From assembly GCA_039821235.1 (NCBI GenBank), contig JBCBOO010000003.1, forward strand, positions 1-64,000: a stretch of DNA of 64,000 bases, given 5' to 3'. Under the pieces are notes generated by a model. It was not told where the DNA came from. It saw nothing but the letters and a program-made list of their open reading frames with translations, and searched no databases. Shown here piece after piece: positions 27,911-36,456 of this stretch (the stretch's first letter is position 1; each line of letters starts with the position of its first letter). The translations under genes were made by a program, and so were the position numbers. The stretch comes from Stieleria sp039821235 (GTDB taxonomy: Bacteria > Planctomycetota > Planctomycetia > Pirellulales > Pirellulaceae).

Positions 27911-28282
27911 TTGTCTGATACCAATGCCGCAACTCGTGAGTCGCTTTGTTCGACCAACTGTGTCCCTTGCGAAGGGGGCGTTCCCAAGCTGACGCGCGAG
28001 CAAGCCGGTCGCTACGCTTCTGCCGTTCCCGAGTGGACTCTCGCCGACGATGGGGGCAGCATTTCAAGGAAGCTCAATTGCGGGAACTTTGTCAAAGCGG
28101 TCCGCTGTTTGAATGGAATTAGTGAAATCGCCGAAGCCCAGCAGCACCATCCGGATCTGCATCTGACGGGCTATCGTCATTTGAAAGTGGTCCTGACGAC
28201 GCACGCGATCGGGGGCTTGAGTGAAAACGATTTTATCGTCGCCGCTCATATCGATCGCGCCCTTGAATCAAACGAAGCCTAA
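27911..28282 (+). CDS. phhB: Pterin-4a-carbinolamine dehydratase
   Basis: The protein has 123 residues. The family signature is present as EAQQHHPDLHLTGYRHLKV, followed by THAIGGLSENDF. The enzyme regenerates the pterin cofactor of aromatic amino-acid hydroxylases. No hydroxylase gene is in the window, and in bacteria lacking one these proteins may serve molybdopterin-related or other roles. The start is TTG at 27911, supported by the strong Shine-Dalgarno AAGAGGAG ending eight bases before it. The first 35 residues are an extra cysteine-containing N-terminus. Confidence 0.88.
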   Translation: MSDTNAATRESLCSTNCVPCEGGVPKLTREQAGRYASAVPEWTLADDGGSISRKLNCGNFVKAVRCLNGISEIAEAQQHHPDLHLTGYRHLKVVLTTHAIGGLSENDFIVAAHIDRALESNEA

Positions 28283-28328
28283 GTCCGACGCCCGGTCATC
28301 GTTGCGATTCAATGTCGAATCACCTCGC

Positions 28329-29216
28329 TCAATCGTTGAGATACGAGGAGTTGGTGCCCGTGTTCCAGTTTGCGGCGGTAACCGCAGGATTCACAGGCGC
28401 TGCAGGATTCACGGGCGCTGCGGGGGCCGGCGTCGTCGTTGCCGAGGCAGGTGTCGGTGCCTTCAGGGTGGCGTCCGAGGAGGTGTCCCAACGAATTTCG
28501 CTTGGGCGTCGTTTTGCTAACGGAAACACCACATCATGTAGATTCCCCAAGATCACAACGCGAGTCATTTCCGCCGTGCTGCGAACGTTCAGTCCGCGAT
28601 AGGCTTTTTGTCGCTCGCGTTCGATCGTTTTCACGCTCACCTTCAATCGTGTCGCGATTTGTTTGTTGGGGGCACCTTCCACCACAAAGTTCACGATCTG
28701 TTGTTGGCGTTCAGGCAAGTCGTTGTACAGACGATGGCATCGCAGAACATCAAATTGATGCTCGACCAGGTTTTGGAGTGCCGAAGCGTCGCGAATGGTC
28801 TCCGTGATCTCGTGTGGTTCCATGCTGTTCATGGCGACCACGTGAGCGATTCGAGCGACGGCATCCGAAGCGGTAACGCCAGCCGTATCGTCCAGGACCA
28901 AGACGACGGGTGCCGCCACACCTTTGTCGAACAAGAGTTGCTCGATGCTGGCCCATTGTTGGATTCGTGGATCGTAGTCCAGCAGAATGCAAGCGACTTG
29001 TTCGCAGGCGGCCGCCTGTGTGACCAATGATGTGATCGAACTGGCGGTTTGCAAACGGCAGTTTTCCATCTTTGCCGCCTGACCGACTTTGGCAAGCCAG
29101 GTTGCATCTTTGCTAGCCGCAAAGACAACGCGTTGTTGGACCGCAGCTGGAATGCCCGGCTGTGGATTCGCTTGCCCCGCGGGCGAGGCGAGCGAGGGTT
29201 CATTTCGTTGAATCAT
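28329..29216 (-). CDS. LuxR-type transcriptional regulator with degenerate receiver-like N-terminus
   Basis: The protein has 295 residues from ATG at 29216 (a GTG at 29228 adds four). The N-terminal about 130 residues look like a CheY fold with a possible phospho-acceptor in CILLDYDP but without clear acidic-pocket residues. A GerE/LuxR helix-turn-helix follows (LPERQQQIVNFVVEGAPNKQ, VSVKTIERER). The last 60 residues are low-complexity Pro/Ala/Thr, with a duplicated APVNPA segment. It is divergent from the oxidoreductase-ROK operon and may control it. No cognate histidine kinase is nearby. Confidence 0.8.
   Translation of the reverse strand: MIQRNEPSLASPAGQANPQPGIPAAVQQRVVFAASKDATWLAKVGQAAKMENCRLQTASSITSLVTQAAACEQVACILLDYDPRIQQWASIEQLLFDKGVAAPVVLVLDDTAGVTASDAVARIAHVVAMNSMEPHEITETIRDASALQNLVEHQFDVLRCHRLYNDLPERQQQIVNFVVEGAPNKQIATRLKVSVKTIERERQKAYRGLNVRSTAEMTRVVILGNLHDVVFPLAKRRPSEIRWDTSSDATLKAPTPASATTTPAPAAPVNPAAPVNPAVTAANWNTGTNSSYLND
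28384..28419. repeat. Two near-identical 18-bp tandem repeats in the regulator's C-terminal tail
   Basis: Copies at 28384-28401 and 28402-28419 differ at one position. They encode the duplicated Ala-Pro-Val-Asn-Pro-Ala segment, in frame. Confidence 0.75.
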
Positions 29217-29344
29217 GAATCCATTCACTTCACGAGTTTTGAACGTCTGGCGGAACCTTCCACACCCGTATGCGGGGCCGCCGGTAACCAGTGCATCGGC
29301 TTGTATGAGTGTTCGCCCTCACCTGTCGCGAGAGCGTGTCTTAC

Positions 29345-29398
29345 GCCTGTGTCCCGCACGCAGGCGCACTTCACGTTGCGTGAATTACGCATGCGTGA
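29345..29398. promoter_or_regulatory. Clustered palindromes between divergent genes (possible operators)
   Basis: Three imperfectly overlapping dyads lie in this stretch: CGCCTG/CAGGCG (29345-29350 with 29361-29366), TTCACG-TTG-CGTGAA (29370-29384) and TGCGT-GAATT-ACGCA (29377-29391). A further TGCGTGA follows at 29392-29398. They sit in the 300-base gap between the LuxR-type regulator and the divergent oxidoreductase gene, where operator sites would be expected. Apart from these, the gap 29217-29515 shows nothing else. Confidence 0.35.
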
Positions 29399-29515
29399 TC
29401 CACACTGAAGGAACTCCCTCACGCGAAATCTTTTGTAGACTGATACGCAGCAACGCTGGATGCCGCCCGAAGGCGTCGGCCTTTCGCTTGACTTGTCAAA
29501 GAGAGCAACTGAAAC

Positions 29516-30685
29516 GTGATGCAACGCAGTGCGGTCGTCGTGGGAACCGGATTCATTGGACCGATTCATGTGGAAGCCCTTCGCCGTGCCGGTGTCCGCG
29601 TGGCCGGTGTCGTCGGGTCATCCCCCGAAAAGTCGCGACGTGCCGCCGAGCAGTTGGGCATTCCCGACGGCATCGAAACCCTGGACGATGCTCTGTCGCG
29701 CGACGACGTGGACTGCGTTCATATTGCCTCGCCCAATCGACTTCATTTTTCGCAAGCCCTTGCGGTCTTGGAAGCGGGCAAACATGTGGTGTGTGAAAAA
29801 CCACTCGCCATGAATTCCGACGAAACCGCAACACTCGTGTCGTTGGCCAAGTCACGGGGACTCTCCGCGGCGGTCGCCTACAATATTCGCTTCTACCCGC
29901 TCTGCCACGAAGCTGCCGCACGCGTTGCCAGCGGATCGATCGGGGAATTTCTGCACGTGCAGGGTTCTTACGTGCAGGACTGGTTGCTCCGCCGGTCCGA
30001 CTTCAATTGGCGAGTCCTCGCAGCAGACGGCGGCGAACTTCGTGCCGTGGCGGACATTGGAACGCACTGGCTGGACCTGATCCAGTTTGTCACGGGAAAG
30101 AAGATTGTCTCCGTTTGCGCCGACCTGCGAACCGTCTATCCCGAGCGAGATCGGCCGGTCGGCAACGTCGAGACCTTTTCGAGTGGCTCCTCGTCCAAGT
30201 CGCCGACGGAGCCCATCAAAATTACCACGGAAGATTGTGGCGCCGTGATGTTGCGATTCGAAGGCGGAGCCAATGGAACGCTTTGGGTGTCGCAAACGAC
30301 GGCCGGACGTAAGAACTGTCTCCGGTTCGAAGTCGCCGGAAGTGAGCAATCAATCTCGTTCGACAGTCAACAACCCAATTCTCTCGAGATCGGACATCGC
30401 GATCGCGCGAATCAAACGCTGCTTCGTGACCCTTCACTGATGGAACCTTCGGCCGCTTCGATTGCGAGTTATCCGGGTGGCCACAACGAAGGCTTCAATG
30501 ACACGTTCAAGCAACTGTTCCGATCGTTCTATCGTTCGCTCGACCAAGCGGAATCGGCGTCCGGTGCGTTGTATCCGACCTTCGCCGATGGCCACCGCGA
30601 AGTCTTGCTCTGCGAGGCCATCCTGCAAAGTCACCGAGAACGACGTTGGGTCGACGTGCGGAATGAGGGTTCCGCGATCCGATGA
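29516..30685 (+). CDS. Gfo/Idh/MocA family NAD(P)-dependent oxidoreductase
   Basis: The protein has 389 residues. The N-terminal Rossmann fold starts with VVGTGFIGPIHVEAL, and the family EKP motif appears in HVVCEKPLAMN. The C-terminal alpha/beta domain includes ADIGTHWLDLIQF. These enzymes oxidise or reduce sugars and cyclitols. GTG at 29516 has an AAAGAGAG Shine-Dalgarno about 10 bases upstream, and ATG at 29519 is an equal alternative. The stop overlaps the ROK kinase start (ATGA), so the two form an operon, pointing to sugar catabolism. Confidence 0.88.
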   Translation: MMQRSAVVVGTGFIGPIHVEALRRAGVRVAGVVGSSPEKSRRAAEQLGIPDGIETLDDALSRDDVDCVHIASPNRLHFSQALAVLEAGKHVVCEKPLAMNSDETATLVSLAKSRGLSAAVAYNIRFYPLCHEAAARVASGSIGEFLHVQGSYVQDWLLRRSDFNWRVLAADGGELRAVADIGTHWLDLIQFVTGKKIVSVCADLRTVYPERDRPVGNVETFSSGSSSKSPTEPIKITTEDCGAVMLRFEGGANGTLWVSQTTAGRKNCLRFEVAGSEQSISFDSQQPNSLEIGHRDRANQTLLRDPSLMEPSAASIASYPGGHNEGFNDTFKQLFRSFYRSLDQAESASGALYPTFADGHREVLLCEAILQSHRERRWVDVRNEGSAIR

Positions 30686-31662
30686 CGGATTCCGATTCAG
30701 AACCAGTCTACTGCGGCGTGGACTTGGGCGGCACGTCCGCGAAACTGGTGTTGGGTGATGCCAGCGGACGCATAATGACCGAAGCGGCGTTTCCTACCAT
30801 GAATGACGGCGCGCCCGACAAAGTGCTTCCAGCCATTGTCGACACGGCTCGGCAGATGATGAAAACCGAGGGTGTCGCTCGGCTCACGGGATTGGGCATG
30901 GGGGTGCCAGGTTTAGTGGATGTGGATTCCGGCACGACCCGTTTCCTGCCAAACTTGCCGACGCACTGGCGCGATATCGAAGTCGGGTTGCAGCTTGAAC
31001 AACAGCTCGAGTGCGATGTTCGGGTCATGAACGATGCACGCGCGGCGACGCTTGGGGAACTTCGATTCGGTTTTGGAAGGCAGTCGCCGAGAGCCAGTTT
31101 TGCATTTTTTACGATCGGTACCGGCATCGGTGGTGGGCTCGTTATCGATGGGGAATTGCGTTTGGGTGAGTTCGGCGCCGCGGGTGAACTGGGCCATCAG
31201 ACGATTCTGCCGGACGGTCCAATGTGTGGTTGTGGCAACCGGGGTTGTTTGGAGGCCTTAGCGAGTGGACCTTCCATCGCGGCAGAAGGAATGCGGCTGA
31301 TGCGGATGGGACTCGCGCCAACACTCGCCAAGATTGTGGAGAACGACTTGGATCGTGTGACACCCGAAACCATGAACGATGCATCCGCAGAAGATCCGCT
31401 GGTCGCCAAAGCACTCCGGCGCGCAGCGACTTACTTGGGCATCGCGGTCGCGAACGTGATCACGATTGTCCATCCCGAGGCGGTCATCCTGGGAGGCGGC
31501 GTTTCCAAATTGGGAACGTCTCTCTTGGAACCCATTCGCAAAGTCGTCCAACAACGAGTTGGAATGTTTCCGACCGACGAGGTCTTGATCGCGTGCTCTC
31601 GTTTGGAAGATCAAGCAGGCAGGTTCGGATCGCTCGCATTGGCCATGGACTCGCCCCCGTAG
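30682..31662 (+). CDS. ROK family sugar kinase (glucokinase-like)
   Basis: The protein has 326 residues. The phosphate-binding motif is GVDLGGTSAKLVLGD at the N-terminus, the catalytic region is VMNDARAATLGE, and the ROK zinc site is CGCGNRGCLEALASG. It phosphorylates glucose or another hexose using ATP. It is translationally coupled to the oxidoreductase gene by a four-base overlap. Its stop codon (TAG at 31660-31662) lies inside the left arm of a 24-bp hairpin, so the gene end and the hairpin are shared sequence. Confidence 0.88.
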   Translation: MTDSDSEPVYCGVDLGGTSAKLVLGDASGRIMTEAAFPTMNDGAPDKVLPAIVDTARQMMKTEGVARLTGLGMGVPGLVDVDSGTTRFLPNLPTHWRDIEVGLQLEQQLECDVRVMNDARAATLGELRFGFGRQSPRASFAFFTIGTGIGGGLVIDGELRLGEFGAAGELGHQTILPDGPMCGCGNRGCLEALASGPSIAAEGMRLMRMGLAPTLAKIVENDLDRVTPETMNDASAEDPLVAKALRRAATYLGIAVANVITIVHPEAVILGGGVSKLGTSLLEPIRKVVQQRVGMFPTDEVLIACSRLEDQAGRFGSLALAMDSPP

Positions 31663-31717
31663 GACAGGCTTCCAGCCTGTCGAGTTAAGGGGTGACAGGC
31701 TGGAAGCCTGTCCTACG
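31658..31717. repeat. Perfect 24-bp inverted repeat overlapping the ROK stop codon
   Basis: Arms 31658-31681 and 31694-31717 are exact reverse complements with a 12-base loop. Each arm is itself nearly palindromic (ACAGGCTTCCAGCCTGT). There is no U-run, so it resembles a dispersed REP-like hairpin element more than a simple terminator, but it could end transcription or protect mRNA 3' ends of the two convergent genes. Confidence 0.8.
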
Positions 31718-31753
31718 GATGAGAAACACCGTAATCAGATTGTCGGGAGTTGC

Positions 31754-32161
31754 TCACCCTTGGACGCGTTCGCGAAGATCATCGATGGCGTCGTGCCACG
31801 CTTCGTTACGCCCGCCTTCATCCCACAATTCGGGTAGCTCCGAGTCTGGGCCGAGGATTCGCCCGATGGCCGCGTCTGCAGAGGCCTTCAGGTCGGCGCT
31901 GATTTCAGTCGGATGGGCCTCGATCCATTCATCAAGCTCTTCGCTGTAGGCATTGCGCACGCCCCACTTGCCTTGCAGGCGTGCAATGACCTCGCAGGCA
32001 GCCAAGCAATCGCAGGCTTCGTCACTGTCGAGGTAACCATCCGTTTGCAACACCGCATCGATCGCGGTCTGGACGGCCGGCAATCCTGGATCCTCCAAGA
32101 AAGTGCCAACCCAATCACACGCACTGTCGTTTCCAAACGTATCTTCCGCCCAAGCTCCCAT
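31754..32161 (-). CDS. DUF4259 family protein
   Basis: The protein has 135 residues. The N-terminus MGAWAEDTFGNDSACDWVG matches the MG-W---FGND-A-DW signature of DUF4259, and the body is helical and acidic (DSDEACDCLAACEVIA). No transmembrane segment is visible. The function is unknown, and family members are often found near toxin or immunity genes in other bacteria, which cannot be judged here. It is convergent with the ROK operon. Confidence 0.75.
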   Translation of the reverse strand: MGAWAEDTFGNDSACDWVGTFLEDPGLPAVQTAIDAVLQTDGYLDSDEACDCLAACEVIARLQGKWGVRNAYSEELDEWIEAHPTEISADLKASADAAIGRILGPDSELPELWDEGGRNEAWHDAIDDLRERVQG

Positions 32162-32431
32162 GAAAGGTTCTCCAGTGTTACGTTCAATGATGACCGCGAA
32201 AGCACCAAACGCATCTTACCATGCGACCTGGGCTCATTCTTCGACAGAGTCTTCACCACAACGCCAAGAATGCTAGAAATAAAGACCCGCTGAAGGTTCA
32301 ATCGCCACGGTAGAGACTCGCATTCAGGATCCCCAGCACGATCCCGCAGAGGAGGTGAGTACGGGTTTGTCATCGGGGCTTTGAGCAGTTGATTTGGTTG
32401 AACCGTTGTTCGGGGCAACCACAAGCGATCG

Positions 32432-32791
32432 CTATCCGCGCCATCCAAAATAGTAAAGATACATAAACGCGTAGACGAGAAATGGAAACGCCAGTATCGA
32501 CGCGAAGACGAAGACCTTTGCGAATGTTTTAAAAGATGAGTAAGTGTAGATGAATGTGATCCAGGTCAGGAGGTAGGCCCCCGCGATCAAGACGAACCTA
32601 CTAAGCGATCCGCAGCACGTAGTCCACGGAATCGGCCACTCTCGCAATGTGCCATCCCAGCGAAGCTCAGGAGGCGGATCCCAAACGGCGACTTGTAGCA
32701 GCCAAACGACCGCCAACAATATCATTGGTGTCCATGGCATTAGCTGTTGAATCGGGGACGCGCGTTCAGTGTCCTCGTGTCGCTTCGTCAT
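32432..32791 (-). CDS. Small membrane protein of unknown function
   Basis: The protein has 119 residues from ATG at 32791, with three predicted hydrophobic helices (PMILLAVVWLLQVAV, FVLIAGAYLLTWITFIY and VFVFASILAFPFLVYAFMY). The start overlaps the stop of the upstream TPR-like gene by 26 bases, so they are probably co-transcribed. A longer frame to 32884 is possible but would overlap more. I recognise no family. The 270 bases between this gene and the DUF4259 gene (32162-32431) show no gene. Confidence 0.55.
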   Translation of the reverse strand: MTKRHEDTERASPIQQLMPWTPMILLAVVWLLQVAVWDPPPELRWDGTLREWPIPWTTCCGSLSRFVLIAGAYLLTWITFIYTYSSFKTFAKVFVFASILAFPFLVYAFMYLYYFGWRG

Positions 32792-33302
32792 TACTCGACA
32801 GTTCCCGTTGGAGTTGGTCGATATAACGGGCGGCGCCTTCTCGATGCGGTATCTCACGAGCCGCTGCAAGTTTTTCCTTGGCACCGTCGCGGTCGTTTTG
32901 TCTGATTGCGACGGCGGCCAGCGTCGCGACCAGCACGCACCGATCGTTTGAGGTTCGGACTCCCAAGTCCAACGCCGTCTGAAGGTGTTGTTCCGCCGAC
33001 TTTAACTTGTCGTCGTGCCGGGAATCCAGCACCCCGTGAATCCAGTTCAGGTATGCTCGTGATTGCGAGTTGAGCAGGTGAGGAAAGCGGATGGTCGAGA
33101 TCAATTGCTCCGCGCGCTCCACCTCACCTTGCTGAAGTGCCATGAATGCTGGGCGAATCGGTCCGTATCGAAAATGGCCGAACACAAAGAGACCGCCAGC
33201 GGAGATCACCAGAAATCCGCTGCGATTCCCAATGCTCAGAAGGTACGCGCCATAGGCCAACGTGACCAAAACCAGGAGCATACGAATGGGCGGAGTGAAC
33301 AT
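32766..33302 (-). CDS. Membrane protein with TPR-like helical repeats
   Basis: The protein has 178 residues. Two N-terminal hydrophobic segments (MLLVLVTLAYGAYLLSI and FLVISAGGLFVFG) precede a soluble region with TPR-like helix pairs (AFMALQQGEVERAEQLIS, SAEQHLQTALDLG, AVAIRQNDRDGAKEKLAAA). It is probably a small scaffold anchored to the membrane. The function is unknown. Confidence 0.6.
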   Translation of the reverse strand: MFTPPIRMLLVLVTLAYGAYLLSIGNRSGFLVISAGGLFVFGHFRYGPIRPAFMALQQGEVERAEQLISTIRFPHLLNSQSRAYLNWIHGVLDSRHDDKLKSAEQHLQTALDLGVRTSNDRCVLVATLAAVAIRQNDRDGAKEKLAAAREIPHREGAARYIDQLQRELSSNDEATRGH

Positions 33303-33414
33303 CTCAGTGACGGTTTAGGCGATTCTGCAGGAGCGAAGAACGGATAAAGCCTGGACTCCAACGTCGAAAGTAGGAGACTCTTCCTTCGTAGTCTTCGTGC
33401 CACGATTGACCTTG

Positions 33415-34836
33415 CTAGGTCTTGGTGGGTTTTCGCCTGGCGACTCCGGTTTCAATGGCGGTTCGGCCGACGGCTTCGGCGACGAGGCCCGCGACTCGGC
33501 GATCAAAGACGCTGGGAATGATGTAATCGTTGGTTAGGTTTTCGGGCGGGATCACCGAAGCGATCGCTTCCGCTGCTGCAAGCTTCATCGCGTTATTGAT
33601 CGAGCGGGCGCGGACATCCAAGACGCCTCGAAAGAGACCCGGAAAACACAGCACGTTGTTGATCTGGTTCGGATAGTCGCTTCGTCCGGTCGCCACAATT
33701 TGAGCATGCTGGTCGGCCAAGTGGGGCGGAATCTCTGGGGTCGGATTCGCGAGCGCGTAAACGATCGCTCCGTCGGCCATCGTTTTCACGTCGTCTTCGG
33801 TGAGAGCACCGGCAACACTGACGCCGATGAAAACGTCTTTGTCTTGGATGACGTCAGAAAGCTTGCCCGACTCGACTTGTTTGTTGGTGTGCTCGGCGAG
33901 CCAAATTTTGATTTGGTTGTCTCCAAGATCCTGACGATGACTACCGACGGCGCCGCGGCTGTCGCAAACAACAATGTGTTCGGCGCCGGCTTCCATCAGC
34001 AACTTGGCGATGGCGGTTCCCGCGGCTCCCGAACCGTTGATCACGATTCGGATTTCGGGCAACTTCTTCTTCACGATTCGCAAGGCATTCATAAGTCCCG
34101 CGAGCACCACGATGGCGGTTCCGTGTTGGTCATCATGAAAGACCGGGATTTCAAGGGAAGACTCCAGTCGCTGTTCGATCTCGATGCAGCGTGGCGCGGA
34201 GATGTCTTCCAAATTCACTCCGCCGAACGACGGAGCCAAACGCGCGACGGTCTCGATGATTTCTTCGGTGTCTTGTGTTTCGAGACAAATCGGAAACGCA
34301 TCCACACCCGCGAATTCCTTGAACAGCATCGCTTTGCCCTCCATCACCGGCATTGCGGCGCGTGGGCCAATGTTTCCCAGCCCGAGGACGGCACTGCCAT
34401 CGCTGATGACCGCGACGGTGTTTTTTCGGATGGTCAACGCGAACGATGAATCCGGGTCTTCGGCGATCGCTTGGCAAACGCGCGCGACACCCGGCGTGTA
34501 GGCCATCGACAGGTCGTCGCGGGTTTTGATCGGGGCTTTCGAGTTGACTTCGATCTTGCCGCCCAAGTGCATCAAGAACACGCGGTCGGAAACATTGACG
34601 ACTTCAATTTCGTCAATCTGCTTCAGCAGTGCCACAATGGCTTGGCCATGATCGACATCGGTGCTGTTGACGGTAATGTCACGTGAGATCAAACCGTCGG
34701 TGACGCCGACGATGTCCACCGCACCGATGAACCCGTTTGCTTCGCCGATCGCGGTCGTGATTTTGCCAAGCAAGCCCGGGCGATCTCGGTACCGAAGACG
34801 AATCGTGATGGCGTACGAAGGACTGTTGTGAAGCAT
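33415..34836 (-). CDS. NAD-dependent malic enzyme with N-terminal ACT domain
   Basis: The protein has 473 residues from ATG at 34836. The N-terminal ACT domain (ITIRLRYRDRPGLLGKITTAI) is followed by the malic enzyme catalytic domain (AYTPGVARVCQAIAEDP) and the NAD-binding domain, with the motif region DDQHGTAIVVLAGLMNALRI and NGSGAAGTAIAKLL. It decarboxylates malate to pyruvate. The ACT domain suggests allosteric control by an amino acid or other small molecule. The frame extends to 34971, but that would overlap the ketosynthase gene, so ATG at 34836 is preferred. Confidence 0.92.
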   Translation of the reverse strand: MLHNSPSYAITIRLRYRDRPGLLGKITTAIGEANGFIGAVDIVGVTDGLISRDITVNSTDVDHGQAIVALLKQIDEIEVVNVSDRVFLMHLGGKIEVNSKAPIKTRDDLSMAYTPGVARVCQAIAEDPDSSFALTIRKNTVAVISDGSAVLGLGNIGPRAAMPVMEGKAMLFKEFAGVDAFPICLETQDTEEIIETVARLAPSFGGVNLEDISAPRCIEIEQRLESSLEIPVFHDDQHGTAIVVLAGLMNALRIVKKKLPEIRIVINGSGAAGTAIAKLLMEAGAEHIVVCDSRGAVGSHRQDLGDNQIKIWLAEHTNKQVESGKLSDVIQDKDVFIGVSVAGALTEDDVKTMADGAIVYALANPTPEIPPHLADQHAQIVATGRSDYPNQINNVLCFPGLFRGVLDVRARSINNAMKLAAAEAIASVIPPENLTNDYIIPSVFDRRVAGLVAEAVGRTAIETGVARRKPTKT

Positions 34837-34864
34837 GCGAGTTCGTTTCGACTTCGATTCTGGA

Positions 34865-36172
34865 TCAAGCCGTCCAGCGACGAATTCGAATCGCACTGGC
34901 TTGACCTTGAGGGGTGATGTTGAGGTTAATGAATTGATCCCCGGCGGGAACGTCGTCGGCCGTGACGGCATTGATTGGGCAGTCGTCGCTGACGGTTTCG
35001 AGATTGCGGATCGGAAAGAGGTTGCCGCCGAGCGATTTCAGGCTGGCAATGGTTTCGACCATCCCGCCGCCCGCACCCAAGTTGCCGAAGTGACCTTTTG
35101 CCGTCGTCACCGGTGGCTGTGAATTTGCATCGCCAAAGACAGAGAGAATCGCAGCGGCTTCTTGACGATCGCATTCCTGTGTCGACAAGCCGTGCGCGTG
35201 GACATGCCCGATCTGTCCGGCGTCTTCATCACCCAATGCGGAACGAAGCACATTGGTGATGGCGGTTTGAAAAAAGTCGCTTTTCGTTGCGCCGACGGCG
35301 CTGCTGCCGTACCCGACGACTTCGCCCAAGATGGTCGCCTTTCGAGACGTCGCATGTTCCAGTGTTTCGCAGACCAACGCGCCGGCGCCTTCGCCGAGGA
35401 CACTGCCGTCACGAGTCGCCGAAAAGGGCCGACTCATGGTCGACGGATCGTCTTGCCCGGATGCCAAGGTCTCCTGCATGTCCGCGTGCAAGGATCGCAG
35501 CGGGTGAATGCGCGAACCGGTGGAGCCGACGACCAGCACATCGGCGTGGCCGCGCGAGATCGTCGAGTAAGCTTCCGCGAGTGCCGCACCCGCCGACGCT
35601 TCGCGGACGGTGATCGAATTATTGGGGCCACGTAAATCGTTGTAGATCGCGACGTGACTGGCTGGCATGTTGGGCAGATACTTGAGCAACCACAGAGGAT
35701 TGACTTCCGGCTTCCCGTGTTCGCCCCATTTCTTGAAATCGAATTCGCCGTCGACCAAGCACTTCTCGATGCCTTTTGCGAATTCATGAGGCAACGACAT
35801 GATGTAATCGCAGCCATAGACGACACCGGTTCGTTCCGGATCGCGGCTCTCGACGTCCAGCTTGGCATCGACCAGGGCAAGCTGCGCGACGGCGACGCCC
35901 ATTTCGATTTCACGGCACATGACTTTGCTGCCCTTGCGAATGGTTCGCTGCAGCTTTTTATCCATCGGACCATAGTCGTCGATCGAGCCCGAGAAGTCCC
36001 ACGCTTGCGCGCCATGATTGATCGATAAAATATCCGACGGGATTTGATCGAGAAGCTTGATCCCCGTTTGTCGCGTGCGAAGGGAGTCGACGAGTTGGTC
36101 GGGGTCATTGCCGAGTGGACTGACCACGCCAAGACCGGTAATCACGACGCGTCGCGATGAAGCACTATCCAT
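34865..36172 (-). CDS. Beta-ketoacyl synthase homologue lacking the active-site cysteine
   Basis: The protein has 435 residues with a FabF-type thiolase fold: VITGLGVVSPLGN at the start, GPNNSIT before the nucleophile elbow, VHAHGLSTQECDRQEA for the first histidine region, and TTAKGHFGNLGAGGGMVE for the lysine and second histidine. Where FabF has TACATG/TACTSG, this protein reads VREASAG, putting Glu191 at the position of the catalytic Cys. In polyketide systems cysteine-less partners (KS-beta, KSQ) act as chain-length factors or malonyl decarboxylases, so a similar role is possible. No ACP or other fatty-acid gene is adjacent. The malic enzyme gene starts 28 bases downstream. Confidence 0.82.
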   Translation of the reverse strand: MDSASSRRVVITGLGVVSPLGNDPDQLVDSLRTRQTGIKLLDQIPSDILSINHGAQAWDFSGSIDDYGPMDKKLQRTIRKGSKVMCREIEMGVAVAQLALVDAKLDVESRDPERTGVVYGCDYIMSLPHEFAKGIEKCLVDGEFDFKKWGEHGKPEVNPLWLLKYLPNMPASHVAIYNDLRGPNNSITVREASAGAALAEAYSTISRGHADVLVVGSTGSRIHPLRSLHADMQETLASGQDDPSTMSRPFSATRDGSVLGEGAGALVCETLEHATSRKATILGEVVGYGSSAVGATKSDFFQTAITNVLRSALGDEDAGQIGHVHAHGLSTQECDRQEAAAILSVFGDANSQPPVTTAKGHFGNLGAGGGMVETIASLKSLGGNLFPIRNLETVSDDCPINAVTADDVPAGDQFINLNITPQGQASAIRIRRWTA

Positions 36173-36456
36173 GGATCATCAAGGGGAGGCGGGATGGAGC
36201 GTTTGCGAAAGAAAACGCATTTTAGGGTCTGCGCGCCTTGGCAAAGAGGGGGCGCCCGTAAAGTCCTCTCGCTGCGCTTTTGGCAAGCGACGTGGGCTGG
36301 AAATGGGAAGTGTTGGCCGCCTTGTTTGAATCAGCAGTGTTTCTACTGCATGGCCGAGCCCCGAGGGGGGCGGTAGCACGTTGCCGGTGGGCTCGCCCAC
36401 AGGTGGCTTACGGGCCTTTCCCGTCATTTACTTTTGGGCCTAAATCCACCATCTCG
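36173..36456. other. Non-coding region, possible dispersed planctomycete repeat
   Basis: No supported gene. An 82-codon minus-strand frame (36179-36427) gives a low-complexity, arginine/proline-rich translation of a kind I associate with spurious intergenic repeats in Rhodopirellula. The hairpin GTGGGC-TC-GCCCAC is at 36387-36400. It lies between the stop of the interrupted exported protein and the start of the ketosynthase. Confidence 0.35.

Noticed and set aside
31888..32448. 186-codon minus-strand frame overlapping the DUF4259 gene
   Set aside because: It conflicts with the better supported DUF4259 frame and shows no domain.
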